DNA of 64,000 nucleotides. It comes from Oscillospiraceae bacterium. Lineage in GTDB: Bacteria > Bacillota > Clostridia > Oscillospirales > Oscillospiraceae. The stretch is taken from NCBI GenBank assembly GCA_022792945.1, contig JAAWBZ010000077.1:1-64000 (forward strand). The letters run 5' to 3'. The notes under the pieces were generated by a model. That model did no database searches, was not told the DNA's origin, and was given only the letters and a program-made list of their open reading frames with translations. Position 1 is the stretch's first letter. Every line of letters starts with the position of its first letter. Shown here in pieces: positions 8,138-17,417 of this stretch. Made by a program: the position numbers and the translations under genes.

Positions 8138-9895
8138 ATGGAAAAACTTGTGGATCTGATCTCCAGCGCCGTTTCCCAGGCCTTCGCCGACGCCGGGTAC
8201 GACCCGTCCTTCGGCCGCGCGTCGGTGTCCAACCGGCCGGACCTGTGCCAGTTCCAGTGCAACGGAGCCATGCCCGCCGCCCGGCGGTACCGCAAGGCTC
8301 CCATGCAGATCGCCCAGGATGTGGCGGACATTTTGCAGCCCTGCCGGCTCTTTGAGAAGGTGGATGCGGCATCGCCTGGCTTTTTGAATCTGGATGTGGA
8401 CGACGGCGCCTTGGCCGGCTACCTCACCGAGATGCGCGGCGCCGAGCGTTTCGGCGTGCCCCTGGACCCGTCCCCCCGGACCATCGTCATCGACTACGGC
8501 GGCCCCAACGTCGCCAAGCCCCTCCATGTGGGGCACCTGCGCTCGGCCATCATCGGCGAGAGCGTCAAGCGCATCGACCGCTTCTTCGGCAACCGGGTCA
8601 TCGGCGACATCCACCTGGGCGACTGGGGCCTCCAGATGGGGCTCATCATCGCCGAGGTCCGCCGCCGCCAGCCGGACCTGCCCTACTTCGACGACGGCTT
8701 CACCGGGGAATATCCCGCCCAGCCGCCCTTCACCATCTCGGAGCTGGAGGAGATCTATCCCGCCGCCAGCCAGCGTGCCAAGGAGGACGCCGCCTTTGCC
8801 CAGGCTGCCCACGACGCCACCTATCAGCTCCAGCACGGCCATCGGGGCTGCCGGGCCATGTGGCGGCACATCATGGACGTCTCCGTGGCGGACCTGAAGC
8901 GGAACTACCACAGCCTCAACGTGGACTTCGACGTCTGGTACGGCGAGAGCGACGCCCAGCCCTTCATCCCCCCCATGCTCGAGCGGCTCCAGGCCCAGAG
9001 CCTGACCCGGGAGAGCGGCGGCGCGGTGGTGGTGGACGTGCAGGAGCCGGACGACACCAAGGAAATGCCCCCCTGCATCCTCATCAAATCCGACGGCGCG
9101 ACCCTTTACGCCACCACGGACCTGGCTACCCTGGTCCAGCGGGAACGGGACTTCCGCCCGGACAAGGTGCTCTATGTGGTGGACAAGCGGCAGAGCCTGC
9201 ACTTTGAGCAGGTGTTCCGCGCCGCCCGCAAAACCGGCATCGTCCGGCCGGAGACGGAATTACAGTTTTTGGGCTTCGGCACCATGAACGGCAAAGACGG
9301 AAAGCCCTTCAAAACCCGGGAAGGCGGCGTCATGCGCCTCGAGCGCCTCATCGCCGAGGTCACCGAGTTCGTCCGGCGCAAGACCGCCGAAAACCAGCTG
9401 GTGGACGCCGGAGAGACCGACGATACCGCGGGGCTCATCGCCCTGGCGGCGCTCAAATACGGCGACCTCTCCAACCTTGCCACCAAGGACTATGTGTTTG
9501 ACCTGGACCGCTTCTCAGCCTTTGAGGGCAACACAGGGCCGTATATTCTCTATACTATTGTGCGGATCAAGTCGATCCTGGCCAAATACGACGGCGACCT
9601 GGCCGCGGCGGCCATCACGCCGCCGGTCAACGCGCCGCAGCGGGAGCTGATGCTGGCGCTGACGCGGTTTGCCGACAGCCTGGCCCTGGCCTACCGGGAC
9701 AGCGCGCCCAACGTGCTGTGCGCCTATATCTACGAGCTGTCCGGCTGCGCCAACAAGTTCTACCACGAGACCCGGATCCTCACCGAGCCGGACGCATCCC
9801 GGAGGGCCGGCTTTGCGGCGCTGATCGACCTGACGCAGTCGGTGCTGGAGACCTGCATCGACCTGCTGGGCTTCTCGGCGCCGGACAAAATGTGA
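8138..9895 (+). CDS. argS: Arginyl-tRNA synthetase
   Basis: GGPNVAKPLHVGHLRSAIIGES, VLYVVDKRQSLHFEQVF, NTGPYILYTIVRIKSIL. Confidence 0.95.
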   Translation: MEKLVDLISSAVSQAFADAGYDPSFGRASVSNRPDLCQFQCNGAMPAARRYRKAPMQIAQDVADILQPCRLFEKVDAASPGFLNLDVDDGALAGYLTEMRGAERFGVPLDPSPRTIVIDYGGPNVAKPLHVGHLRSAIIGESVKRIDRFFGNRVIGDIHLGDWGLQMGLIIAEVRRRQPDLPYFDDGFTGEYPAQPPFTISELEEIYPAASQRAKEDAAFAQAAHDATYQLQHGHRGCRAMWRHIMDVSVADLKRNYHSLNVDFDVWYGESDAQPFIPPMLERLQAQSLTRESGGAVVVDVQEPDDTKEMPPCILIKSDGATLYATTDLATLVQRERDFRPDKVLYVVDKRQSLHFEQVFRAARKTGIVRPETELQFLGFGTMNGKDGKPFKTREGGVMRLERLIAEVTEFVRRKTAENQLVDAGETDDTAGLIALAALKYGDLSNLATKDYVFDLDRFSAFEGNTGPYILYTIVRIKSILAKYDGDLAAAAITPPVNAPQRELMLALTRFADSLALAYRDSAPNVLCAYIYELSGCANKFYHETRILTEPDASRRAGFAALIDLTQSVLETCIDLLGFSAPDKM

Positions 9896-9931
9896 GCTTC
9901 GGCATTGCACCGATGAGAAGGAGGAATTTCC

Positions 9932-10474
9932 ATGCTGTACACGTCCAAATCAGCCGAGCAGGCCGCCATCCTCAGCGTGGCGCAGAAGATGTGCACCGCC
10001 ATCCGCACCGCCCCCAAGACCCAGGGCAAGGACTATATTGACTGCTGCATCGCCACCGGCAAGGAGATCGCCGCCCTGGCCCGCAAGATGGAGGAGATCG
10101 GCACCGAGTACGAAAAGGCGTTTATCCTCCGGGATGCCGGCAATCTCCGCGCCAGTCAAGCGGTGATCCTGGTGGGGGTGAAAAACGTCTATCACGGCCT
10201 GGATGCGGTGTGCCGCTACTGCGGCTTTGACGGCTGCCGCGCCTGCGGCGACCAGGGCGGCGAGTGCGTCTACGGCCCCATCGACCTGGGCATCGCCATC
10301 GGCTCCGCCGTGGCATTGGCCTCGGACCACCATATCGACAACCGCGTCATGTTCTCCGTCGGCCGGGCAGCGCTGGACCTGGGCTATCTCCCGGAGGGGT
10401 ACGGCTGCATCCTGGGCATTCCCCTGAGCATCAGCGGAAAATCCCCCTACTTTGACCGGAAAAAGTCCACCTGA
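9932..10474 (+). CDS. DUF2148-like ferredoxin-domain protein
   Basis: CRYCGFDGCRACGDQGGECVYGPIDLGIAIGSAVALASDHHIDNRVMFSVGRAA. Confidence 0.8.
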   Translation: MLYTSKSAEQAAILSVAQKMCTAIRTAPKTQGKDYIDCCIATGKEIAALARKMEEIGTEYEKAFILRDAGNLRASQAVILVGVKNVYHGLDAVCRYCGFDGCRACGDQGGECVYGPIDLGIAIGSAVALASDHHIDNRVMFSVGRAALDLGYLPEGYGCILGIPLSISGKSPYFDRKKST

Positions 10475-10484
10475 GACAGTCGAA

Positions 10485-10516
10485 ACCGCCGCAGGCCCCT
10501 GCGGCGGTCTCGCTTT
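10485..10516. terminator. Terminator between convergent genes
   Basis: ACCGCCGCAGG / CCTGCGGCGGT then CTCGCTTTTT. Confidence 0.75.
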
Positions 10517-10517
10517 T

Positions 10518-10955
10518 TCACGAGGGCTGGCCCGGCTCGCGCACGGCGATCTCATAGGTGTTGCTGCCCACGGGGACATGCTCCACCTCCACGGCGTAGT
10601 CCACAAACAGCGTGCCGCCCCCCTCGTGGAGGCGTGCCACCACCTTCCGGGCGCTGACGCCCAGGAGCAGCGCGCCAAAGCCCATATCATAGAGCGACTC
10701 GGTCTTTTCCCCCTCCACAAAGGTCATGGTGGCGTTGGTAGCCCCCTCGCGCAACAGCTGCACGGTGCCCCCGTCCGTCACGCGGAAGGTGGTCACCACG
10801 CCCTCCATCCCCGTGACCTCGGTCTCGGTATAGCTCAGCAGCAGCGCGTCCCCCTCCCGGCGGAGCTGGCCGTCGGTGGTCAGCTCAATGGTCTGCGGCT
10901 CCTCGCCCTGGCTGCGCTGGGTGCCGCGGATGGAGATCAGCACATCTTTTGTCAT
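10518..10955 (-). CDS. DUF1934 domain-containing protein
   Basis: VLISIRGTQRSQGEEPQTIELTTDGQL...LSYTETEVTGMEG...TTFRV...TLFVDYAVEVEH. Confidence 0.8.
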   Translation of the reverse strand: MTKDVLISIRGTQRSQGEEPQTIELTTDGQLRREGDALLLSYTETEVTGMEGVVTTFRVTDGGTVQLLREGATNATMTFVEGEKTESLYDMGFGALLLGVSARKVVARLHEGGGTLFVDYAVEVEHVPVGSNTYEIAVREPGQPS

Positions 10956-10976
10956 TCGGATGCTTCCCTTCTTAAA

Positions 10977-12041
10977 TTACGGTTCCATGGCCAGCTGGAT
11001 CAGCTGGTCGATGAGATCGCCATAGGCGATGCCCACCGACTCAAACAGCTTGGGATACATGGAAATGGAGGTGAAGCCGGGGATGGTGTTGATCTCGTTG
11101 AACACCACCTGCTCGTCGTCCCGGGTGACGAAGAAGTCCACCCGGGAGAGCCCCCGGCAGCCCATGGCCTCAAAGACGCGCACCGCCATCTCCCGCACCC
11201 GCTCCGCCGCCTGGTCGGAGATGCGCGCGGGAATATAGAGGGTGGCGCAGTCGCTGACGTACTTGGCGTCGTAGTCGTAGAAGTCCGCCCCAGCGTCGAT
11301 CTCGCCGCAGGCCGAGGCCGCGGGGGTCTCGTTGCCAAGGATGGCCACCTCCACCTCCCGGCCGTCGATGAACTCCTCCACCAGGACCTTTTTATCGAAT
11401 TTTGCCGCGTTCTCCAACGCCGCCAGCAGCTCCTCCCGGCTTCTGGCCTTGCCCACGCCCACCGAGGAGCCGGTGCCGGCGGGCTTGACGAACACCGGGT
11501 AGGCGAACTGCGCCTCCACCGCGTCCAGCACGGCCTCGGACCCGCGGGAGAGCTCCCGGGCGGTCACCAGGCGCCACGCGGCCTGGGGGATGCCGGCGCG
11601 GTCGGCCACCAGCTTGGTCAGGGTCTTATCCATGGCCGCGGCTGAGGCCGCCACCAGCGGCCCCACACAGGGCAGCCCCGCCAGCTGCAAGAGACCCTGG
11701 ACGGAGCCGTCCTCGCCGTTCTCGCCGTGGAGCACCGGGAACACCACGTCGATGCGCTCGCGCACCACGCAGTCGCCCTCGAAGGTCAAAAGGCCCTGCC
11801 CGCGCACCGGGGAGATGGCCGCGCGGCGGTTGTCCGGGCAGTCCAGCCAGGTGCCCGCGGGCAGCATCCCATAGTCGCTGCCGCCGAAGAGCACCCAGTC
11901 GCCGCTCCTGGTAATGCCCACGGGGAAGATGTTGTACCGCTCACGGTCCATGTGCCGCAGCACCGACTCCGCGGACCGCAGGGAAATCTCATGCTCCGGC
12001 GAGACGCCGCCGAAGAGCACGCATACGCTCAGCTTTTTCAA
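10977..12041 (-). CDS. ddl: D-alanine--D-alanine ligase
   Basis: VLFGGVSPEHEISLRSAESV, VFPVLHGENGEDGSVQGLLQLAGLPCVG, FNEINTIPGFTSISMYPKL. TTG start chosen because the upstream extension is non-coding-like. Confidence 0.92.
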   Translation of the reverse strand: MKKLSVCVLFGGVSPEHEISLRSAESVLRHMDRERYNIFPVGITRSGDWVLFGGSDYGMLPAGTWLDCPDNRRAAISPVRGQGLLTFEGDCVVRERIDVVFPVLHGENGEDGSVQGLLQLAGLPCVGPLVAASAAAMDKTLTKLVADRAGIPQAAWRLVTARELSRGSEAVLDAVEAQFAYPVFVKPAGTGSSVGVGKARSREELLAALENAAKFDKKVLVEEFIDGREVEVAILGNETPAASACGEIDAGADFYDYDAKYVSDCATLYIPARISDQAAERVREMAVRVFEAMGCRGLSRVDFFVTRDDEQVVFNEINTIPGFTSISMYPKLFESVGIAYGDLIDQLIQLAMEP

Positions 12042-12233
12042 AGCAAAATCCTCATTTCCAAATGGTTTTCCGCCATAGTCCGCCGCCGCGCGCGGTGCGC
12101 GCAGAACAGCTTTGTATATAATATTCCAAATGAGACAGAATGACAAGTATATTTTTAACAAATCCAGTGTATTTTTCAGTGGAAATTCCGCGCAAGGACG
12201 TATATAATGAAACTGTGGAAGGAGGGCCTTGCC

Positions 12234-12653
12234 ATGAAACTGGAATTGACCACCAAGGAGTTCCGCCGGCTGCTGGATCTCGTCTATATCGGCAACTGGA
12301 TTCTCAACTCCACCCGCGGCGACGACCGCTTCGCGGACTATGACCATGTGGAGAGCAAGCTGTTCGGCCTGTGCCGCACCATGGGCATGACCGACCTGGT
12401 GGAGCGCTGGGAGGGCGAGGACATCCCTTCCCGGGCCTTCGCCGACGGCGGCATCCATGAGGCCATCATGGACTATGAGGACACCGTGTTTTTTGAGATC
12501 CTGGCGGAGGAGCTGGCCCGGCGGGATATGGGCTATGCCGAGGTCTCCTCCTCCAACTACGACGAGCTGGTCTCCCGCATGGACGACTATATCGCCGAGT
12601 TCGAGGCCCACGGCACCGACAATATCCTCATCGACTCCGATCACGAGACATAA
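12234..12653 (+). CDS. Conserved acidic hypothetical protein
   Basis: MKLELTTKEFRRLLDLVYIGNWILNSTR...; GGAGG RBS. Confidence 0.7.
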   Translation: MKLELTTKEFRRLLDLVYIGNWILNSTRGDDRFADYDHVESKLFGLCRTMGMTDLVERWEGEDIPSRAFADGGIHEAIMDYEDTVFFEILAEELARRDMGYAEVSSSNYDELVSRMDDYIAEFEAHGTDNILIDSDHET

Positions 12654-12736
12654 TCGCGGACAGAACTCCCCTCTGTCTGCGCCAGCCTGTCCAACATTCC
12701 TTGGACAGGCTCTTTGCCATGAGAAAGGAAGGTCCT

Positions 12737-13408
12737 ATGGCGCATATTCTGGTGGTAGACGACGACATTTATATTGGAAACCTGCTGGAGGAGGCCCTGA
12801 CCCAGGCGGGCTACGGCGTCGCCCGGGCCTACTCCGGCACCGAGGCCCTGCTGGCCCTGGAGCGGTCGCGGCCGGACCTCATTCTGCTGGACCTGACGCT
12901 GCCGGGGCTCTCCGGCGAGGAGGTCCTGCCCCGGCTCTCGGGCATCCCGGTGATCGTGGTCAGCGCCCGGGCCGACGCTGAGAGCAAGGCGCTGCTGCTG
13001 CTGGGCGGCGCAGCGGACTATGTGTCCAAGCCCTTCCATTTGCGGGAGCTGCTGGCCCGGATCTCTGTCCGCCTGCGGGACGCGCCGCGGCAGAGCGAGC
13101 TGGCGTTTGCGGACCTGACCCTGAACCCGGCGGCCCATGCCGTCTCCGCCGCCGGGCGGGAGGTGCGCCTGACGCCCACGGAGTACGCCATTTTGAAGCT
13201 TCTGCTCCAAAACCCCGCCCAGGTGGTGACCAAGTCCGCCCTGCTGGACCGCATCGCCATGGACACTCCAGACTGCACCGAAAGCTCCCTCAAGACCCAC
13301 ATGAGCAACCTCCGCAAAAAGCTCCGCGCCGCCGGCGGCAGGGAGTACATCGAGTCGGTGTGGGGCATCGGCTTTAAAATGCTGGGGGAAATCTCCACGA
13401 AATCTTGA
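12737..13408 (+). CDS. OmpR-family response regulator
   Basis: ILVVDDDIYIG, LILLDLTLPGLSGEEVL, C-terminal winged helix ...LRAAGGREYIESVWGIGFKM. Confidence 0.93.
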   Translation: MAHILVVDDDIYIGNLLEEALTQAGYGVARAYSGTEALLALERSRPDLILLDLTLPGLSGEEVLPRLSGIPVIVVSARADAESKALLLLGGAADYVSKPFHLRELLARISVRLRDAPRQSELAFADLTLNPAAHAVSAAGREVRLTPTEYAILKLLLQNPAQVVTKSALLDRIAMDTPDCTESSLKTHMSNLRKKLRAAGGREYIESVWGIGFKMLGEISTKS

Positions 13409-13479
13409 CGGTTTTCTTCACCGCTTTCTTGACCCTTTTCCAATAGGATGAAGCCATTAAACGCGAAGGAGGCTTCCTT

Positions 13480-14394
13480 ATGGAGTATGTACTCACAGCC
13501 CAGGGTCTATGCAAGCACTACGGTCCCTGCAAGGCCCTGGACGGACTGGACCTGCACGTGCCCAAGGGGTCCATCTACGGCCTGGTGGGCAGGAACGGCG
13601 CGGGCAAGACCACCCTCATCCGGCTCATCTGCGGCCTGCAGCTGCCCACGGCCGGCAGCTTCACCCTCTACGGAGAGACCGGCACCGGCCGCGGCCTGAC
13701 CCGGACGCGCCGGCGCATGGGCGCGGTGGTGGAGACGCCGTCCATCTATCTCGACATGACCGCCGCGGACAACCTCAGGACCCAGTACCGGGTTTTGGGC
13801 CTGCCCTCCGACGAGAGCATCCCGGAGCTGCTGGCCCTGGTGGGGCTGGCGGACATGGGGAAGAAGCGGGCGCGGCATTTTTCCCTGGGCATGAAGCAGC
13901 GGCTGGGCATCGCCGTGGCGCTGGCGGGGAATCCCGACTTTCTGGTGCTGGACGAGCCGGTCAACGGCCTGGATCCCCAGGGCATTGTGGAGATCCGCGA
14001 GCTGATCCTGCGGCTCAACCGGGAGCGGCAGATCACGGTGCTCATCTCCAGCCACATCCTTGATGAGCTGGGCCGCCTGGCCACCCACTACGGCTTCATC
14101 GACGCCGGGCGGATGGTGAAGGAGCTCAGCGCCGCCGACCTGGAGGACGCCTGCCGCAAGCGGGTGCGCCTGGAGGTCACCTCCACCGGGGTCCTCGCCA
14201 GAGTGCTGGACAAAATGGGCGTATCGTATCAGATCTGGTCGGACACCCTGGCCGATGTCTTTTCCAAGGTCAGGCTGACGGAGCTGACCCTGATGCTGGC
14301 GGAGGAGGGCTGCGACCTGCTCTCGGCCCGGGAGCAGGACGAGAGCCTGGAGAGCTTCTTCCTCTCCCTGATCGGAGGTGGCCGGAATGCGTAA
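13480..14394 (+). CDS. ABC transporter ATP-binding protein
   Basis: Walker A GRNGAGKTTL, FSLGMKQRLGIAVAL, Walker B FLVLDEPVNGLDP. Confidence 0.95.
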   Translation: MEYVLTAQGLCKHYGPCKALDGLDLHVPKGSIYGLVGRNGAGKTTLIRLICGLQLPTAGSFTLYGETGTGRGLTRTRRRMGAVVETPSIYLDMTAADNLRTQYRVLGLPSDESIPELLALVGLADMGKKRARHFSLGMKQRLGIAVALAGNPDFLVLDEPVNGLDPQGIVEIRELILRLNRERQITVLISSHILDELGRLATHYGFIDAGRMVKELSAADLEDACRKRVRLEVTSTGVLARVLDKMGVSYQIWSDTLADVFSKVRLTELTLMLAEEGCDLLSAREQDESLESFFLSLIGGGRNA

Positions 14395-15226
14395 CGTACT
14401 GTCGGCAAACCTCCTGCGGCTGCGGAAAAGCCGCCTGTTTTGGGGGACCCTGGCCGCGACGCTGGCGTTCAGCGTGTATTATATGTTCTCCCGAATTCTG
14501 GAGACCAGACAGTGGTCGGGAGAGGGCATCCCGGAGTTGTCCATGATGGACATGGCCTATTGGCAGCTGGTCCCGTTTCTCAGCATCTTTTTCGCCGTGC
14601 CGCTCTCGCTGTACCTGGGTACCGACTACAGCGACGGCACCATCCGCAACCGCCTGGTCGTGGGGAGCCGCCGCGGGGCCATCTACTTTGCCAATCTGCT
14701 GACCTCCGTGCTGGTGTGCTTCGCCGTCACTGCCGTCCATTTTCTGGGTGGGCTGACGGGGCTTCTGGAGCTGGTGCCGTGGCAGTACGGCTGGCAGCAG
14801 GTGGCGCTGTCGCTCCTGGTATCCTTTGGCATCGCCGCAGCCCTGGCGGCAATCCTCAGCTGCGTCGGGACGCTCTGCACCCGCAAGTCCGCCGGCGCGG
14901 TGGCGGCGCTGCTGTTGGTGCTGGCGCTGCTGATGCTGGGTTCCTACCTCTACAACGCCCTGCTGGAGCCGGAAATGGCCAGCGAAATGGTTTTCACCGC
15001 CAATGGCATCGAAGCCAGTGCGCCGCACCCCAACCCCTACTACATCGGCGGCGCGCTGCGCACGGTGTACCAGGTGCTCCTGCGTGTTCTCCCCACCGGC
15101 CAGGCCATTCTGGTTGCCAACGGCGAGGCGGCGCAGCCCTGGCTGCTGCTGGCGGCCTCCCTGGGCCTGTCCGCTGTGGTCAGCGCGGCAGGCGCGGCGC
15201 TGTTCCGGCGGAAGGACCTGAAATGA
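14387..15226 (+). CDS. ABC-2-type transporter permease
   Basis: Multi-TM protein overlapping the ATPase gene; DYSDGTIRNRLVVGSRRGAIYFANLL. Confidence 0.85.
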   Translation: MRNVLSANLLRLRKSRLFWGTLAATLAFSVYYMFSRILETRQWSGEGIPELSMMDMAYWQLVPFLSIFFAVPLSLYLGTDYSDGTIRNRLVVGSRRGAIYFANLLTSVLVCFAVTAVHFLGGLTGLLELVPWQYGWQQVALSLLVSFGIAAALAAILSCVGTLCTRKSAGAVAALLLVLALLMLGSYLYNALLEPEMASEMVFTANGIEASAPHPNPYYIGGALRTVYQVLLRVLPTGQAILVANGEAAQPWLLLAASLGLSAVVSAAGAALFRRKDLK

Positions 15227-15336
15227 GGTGGCATCTGCCGCCTGCCGGCCCCCCGCGGCTGCGCAAAAGCCGCCTGCGCCGCCCCACCGCCGCTGACGGT
15301 GCGCCCGGCGGTGGCGCCGCACGCGGAAAGACTTGA
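15223..15336 (+). pseudogene. Possible collapsed remnant of a second permease copy (37-codon ORF)
   Basis: ATGA overlap with the permease stop. CGGCTGCGCAAAAGCCGCCTG vs permease 5' end CGGCTGCGGAAAAGCCGCCTG; CGGAAAGACTTGAAA vs permease 3' end CGGAAGGACCTGAAA. Confidence 0.35.
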
Positions 15337-15355
15337 AAGAACGAGGTGATCTTCC

Positions 15356-16240
15356 ATGCTCCCCTGGGCTCTGGCGGTTCTGGCGGCACTGCTGGCCGCG
15401 GCGCTGGCGGTACGGCTGTACCTTCTGCACCGGGACCTGGACGCGCTGGGGCAGCAGCTGGCCCGGCGGCTGACGGAGGACACCAACAACCTCCTCTTCC
15501 TCCCCACCCGCGACCGCCATGTCCGGCGGCTGGCCGCGCAGCTGGGCCGGCAGCTCCAGGTCCTGCGGCAGGCGCGGCTGCGCTACGAAAACGGCGACCG
15601 CGCGCTGAAGGAGGCCGTGGCCAACGTCTCCCACGACCTGCGGACGCCCCTCACCGCCATCTGCGGCTACCTGGAGCTGCTGGAGCAGGAGAAACCCTCC
15701 CCCGCCGCGGCACGCTACCTCCGCTTCATCGGCGAACGGACCCGGGCGATGCGGGAGCTGACGGAAGCGCTGCTGCGCTACTCCCTGACCCTCTCGGCGG
15801 AGGAGCCGCTGCACCCGGAGGCGGTCGATCTCAACGCGGCGCTGGAGCAAAGCGTCGCCGCCCTCTACGGCGCTCTGCGGGAGCGGCAGATCACGCCCGA
15901 GGTGCGCCTGCCGGAGGCCCGGGTAGTCCGGCAGCTGGACCGGGCGGCCCTGGAGCGGGTGCTGGAGAACCTGCTGGGCAACGCGGTGAAATACAGCGCC
16001 GGTGACCTGGAGATCGTCCTGACGGAGGCGGGGGCCATGATGTTCTCCAACACCGCGCCGGGGCTGGACGAGGTGCAGGTGGGCAAGCTCTTCGACCGTT
16101 TTTTCACCGTCGAGACCGGCCGGCACGGGACCGGCCTGGGCCTCTCCATCGCCAAAGCCCTGGCCGAGCGCATGGGCGGCGTCATCGGCGCGCGGTATGA
16201 AAACGGCCGGCTGCGGATCGACCTTTCGTTCCCAGCCTGA
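15356..16240 (+). CDS. Sensor histidine kinase
   Basis: VANVSHDLRTPLTAICGYLELLE, ENLLGNAVKYSAGD, GTGLGLSIAKALAERMGG. Confidence 0.93.
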   Translation: MLPWALAVLAALLAAALAVRLYLLHRDLDALGQQLARRLTEDTNNLLFLPTRDRHVRRLAAQLGRQLQVLRQARLRYENGDRALKEAVANVSHDLRTPLTAICGYLELLEQEKPSPAAARYLRFIGERTRAMRELTEALLRYSLTLSAEEPLHPEAVDLNAALEQSVAALYGALRERQITPEVRLPEARVVRQLDRAALERVLENLLGNAVKYSAGDLEIVLTEAGAMMFSNTAPGLDEVQVGKLFDRFFTVETGRHGTGLGLSIAKALAERMGGVIGARYENGRLRIDLSFPA

Positions 16241-16321
16241 AAATTTTGTCCGCTTGTGGAAAATGAAGCCGGGGCTTGGCTGAGGTCGGGAAAAATAGGT
16301 GAAATTTCTGTGATTTAACGA

Positions 16322-16349
16322 TTGCATTTTTCAAATTTCATGGTAGAAT
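16322..16349 (+). promoter_or_regulatory. sigma-A-like promoter of the ferredoxin gene
   Basis: TTGCAT-N16-TAGAAT. Confidence 0.6.
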
Positions 16350-16383
16350 GAGAGCGTAGTAAGAAATATGGAGGTGTACATAC

Positions 16384-16554
16384 ATGGCATATGTAATCAC
16401 TGACGCTTGCGTAAGCTGCGGCTCCTGCGTATCCGAGTGCCCCATGGAGCTGATCTCCGAGGGTGACGGCAAGTACGTCATCAACGCCGACGAGTGCGTC
16501 GAGTGCGGCAGCTGCGCGGCGGTCTGCCCCAACGAAGCAATTGTCGAGGGCTGA
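16384..16554 (+). CDS. 2[4Fe-4S] ferredoxin (56 aa, absent from the ORF track)
   Basis: MAYVITDACVSCGSCVSECPMELISEGDGKYVINADECVECGSCAAVCPNEAIVEG*. Confidence 0.95.
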   Translation: MAYVITDACVSCGSCVSECPMELISEGDGKYVINADECVECGSCAAVCPNEAIVEG

Positions 16555-16658
16555 GCACCGGCAGGATCAGGATGGTGGAACGGTGACGCTGGCAAGTGTA
16601 TATCGTGCGCTGCGCTCTGCCCTGCCGGAGCCACTGCCAAAGCATAACTGTGTATGCA

Positions 16659-16692
16659 GGGAGCCTGTGCACCGCACAGGCTCCCTGTCTTT
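16659..16692 (+). terminator. Terminator after ferredoxin
   Basis: GGGAGCCTGTGC-ACC-GCACAGGCTCCC then TGTCTTTT. Confidence 0.85.
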
Positions 16693-16706
16693 TGGGGAGA
16701 AAGCAC

Positions 16707-17417
16707 GTGGAACATTTTGCCTGCGGCATTGAGCTGGAAGCCAGCGGTGGCTTTCCCGTGACTACGGATACGCTGCTGCTGGCCGATTTTGTGCGCCTGC
16801 GCGCAGACGAGGAGGTCTGCGACCTGGGGTGCGGCAGCGGTGCGCTGGGGCTGCTGCTGTGCGGACGGGACGCGGCCTGCCGGGTCACCGGCGTGGAGCT
16901 GGAGGCGGACGCCTGCGCCGCCGCGGTGCGGAACATCGCGCGCAACAGTCTGGCGGACCGCTTTGCACTGATCCCCGGCGATCTGCGGGAAATTCGCACG
17001 CTCCTGCCGCAGCACCGCTTCACCCACGTTGTCTCCAACCCGCCTTACTTCCCCGCCACTGTCCCCGCCGCGCCGGAGGCGCGCCGGGCTGCGGCCCGGT
17101 CGGAGCAGACCTGTACACTGGAGCAGCTGTGCGCGGCGGCGGCGTGGCTTTTGAAGGACGGCGGGCGGTTCTCCCTGGTCTACCGGCCCGAGCGGCTGTG
17201 CGACCTTTTCTGCACCCTGCGCGCGCGCCGCCTGGAGCCGAAGCGCCTGCGCCTCGTCCGCCACAGGCCGGACGCTGCGGCCAGCCTGGCCCTGCTGGAG
17301 GCCCGGGCCGGAGGCGGCGCCGGGCTGGACTGCGGGCCGGAGCTGGTGCTCTCAGACCGGCAGGGGCGGCCCTCGGCGGAGTTCCGCCGCATCTATCATC
17401 TGGAAGGAGGCGCCTGA
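16707..17417 (+). CDS. tRNA1(Val) adenine-N6 methyltransferase-like SAM-dependent methyltransferase
   Basis: VCDLGCGSGALGLLL, VVSNPPYFP; probable GTG start at 16707. Confidence 0.85.
   Translation: MEHFACGIELEASGGFPVTTDTLLLADFVRLRADEEVCDLGCGSGALGLLLCGRDAACRVTGVELEADACAAAVRNIARNSLADRFALIPGDLREIRTLLPQHRFTHVVSNPPYFPATVPAAPEARRAAARSEQTCTLEQLCAAAAWLLKDGGRFSLVYRPERLCDLFCTLRARRLEPKRLRLVRHRPDAAASLALLEARAGGGAGLDCGPELVLSDRQGRPSAEFRRIYHLEGGA

Noticed and set aside
12042-12644. N-terminal extension of the ddl ORF (MIGVDEDIVGAVGL...)
   Set aside because: Overlaps the divergent 12234-12653 gene antisense; Ddl homology starts at KKLSVCVLFGG next to a TTG start.
14270-16327. 685-aa minus-strand ORF
   Set aside because: Antisense to the ABC permease and histidine kinase genes.
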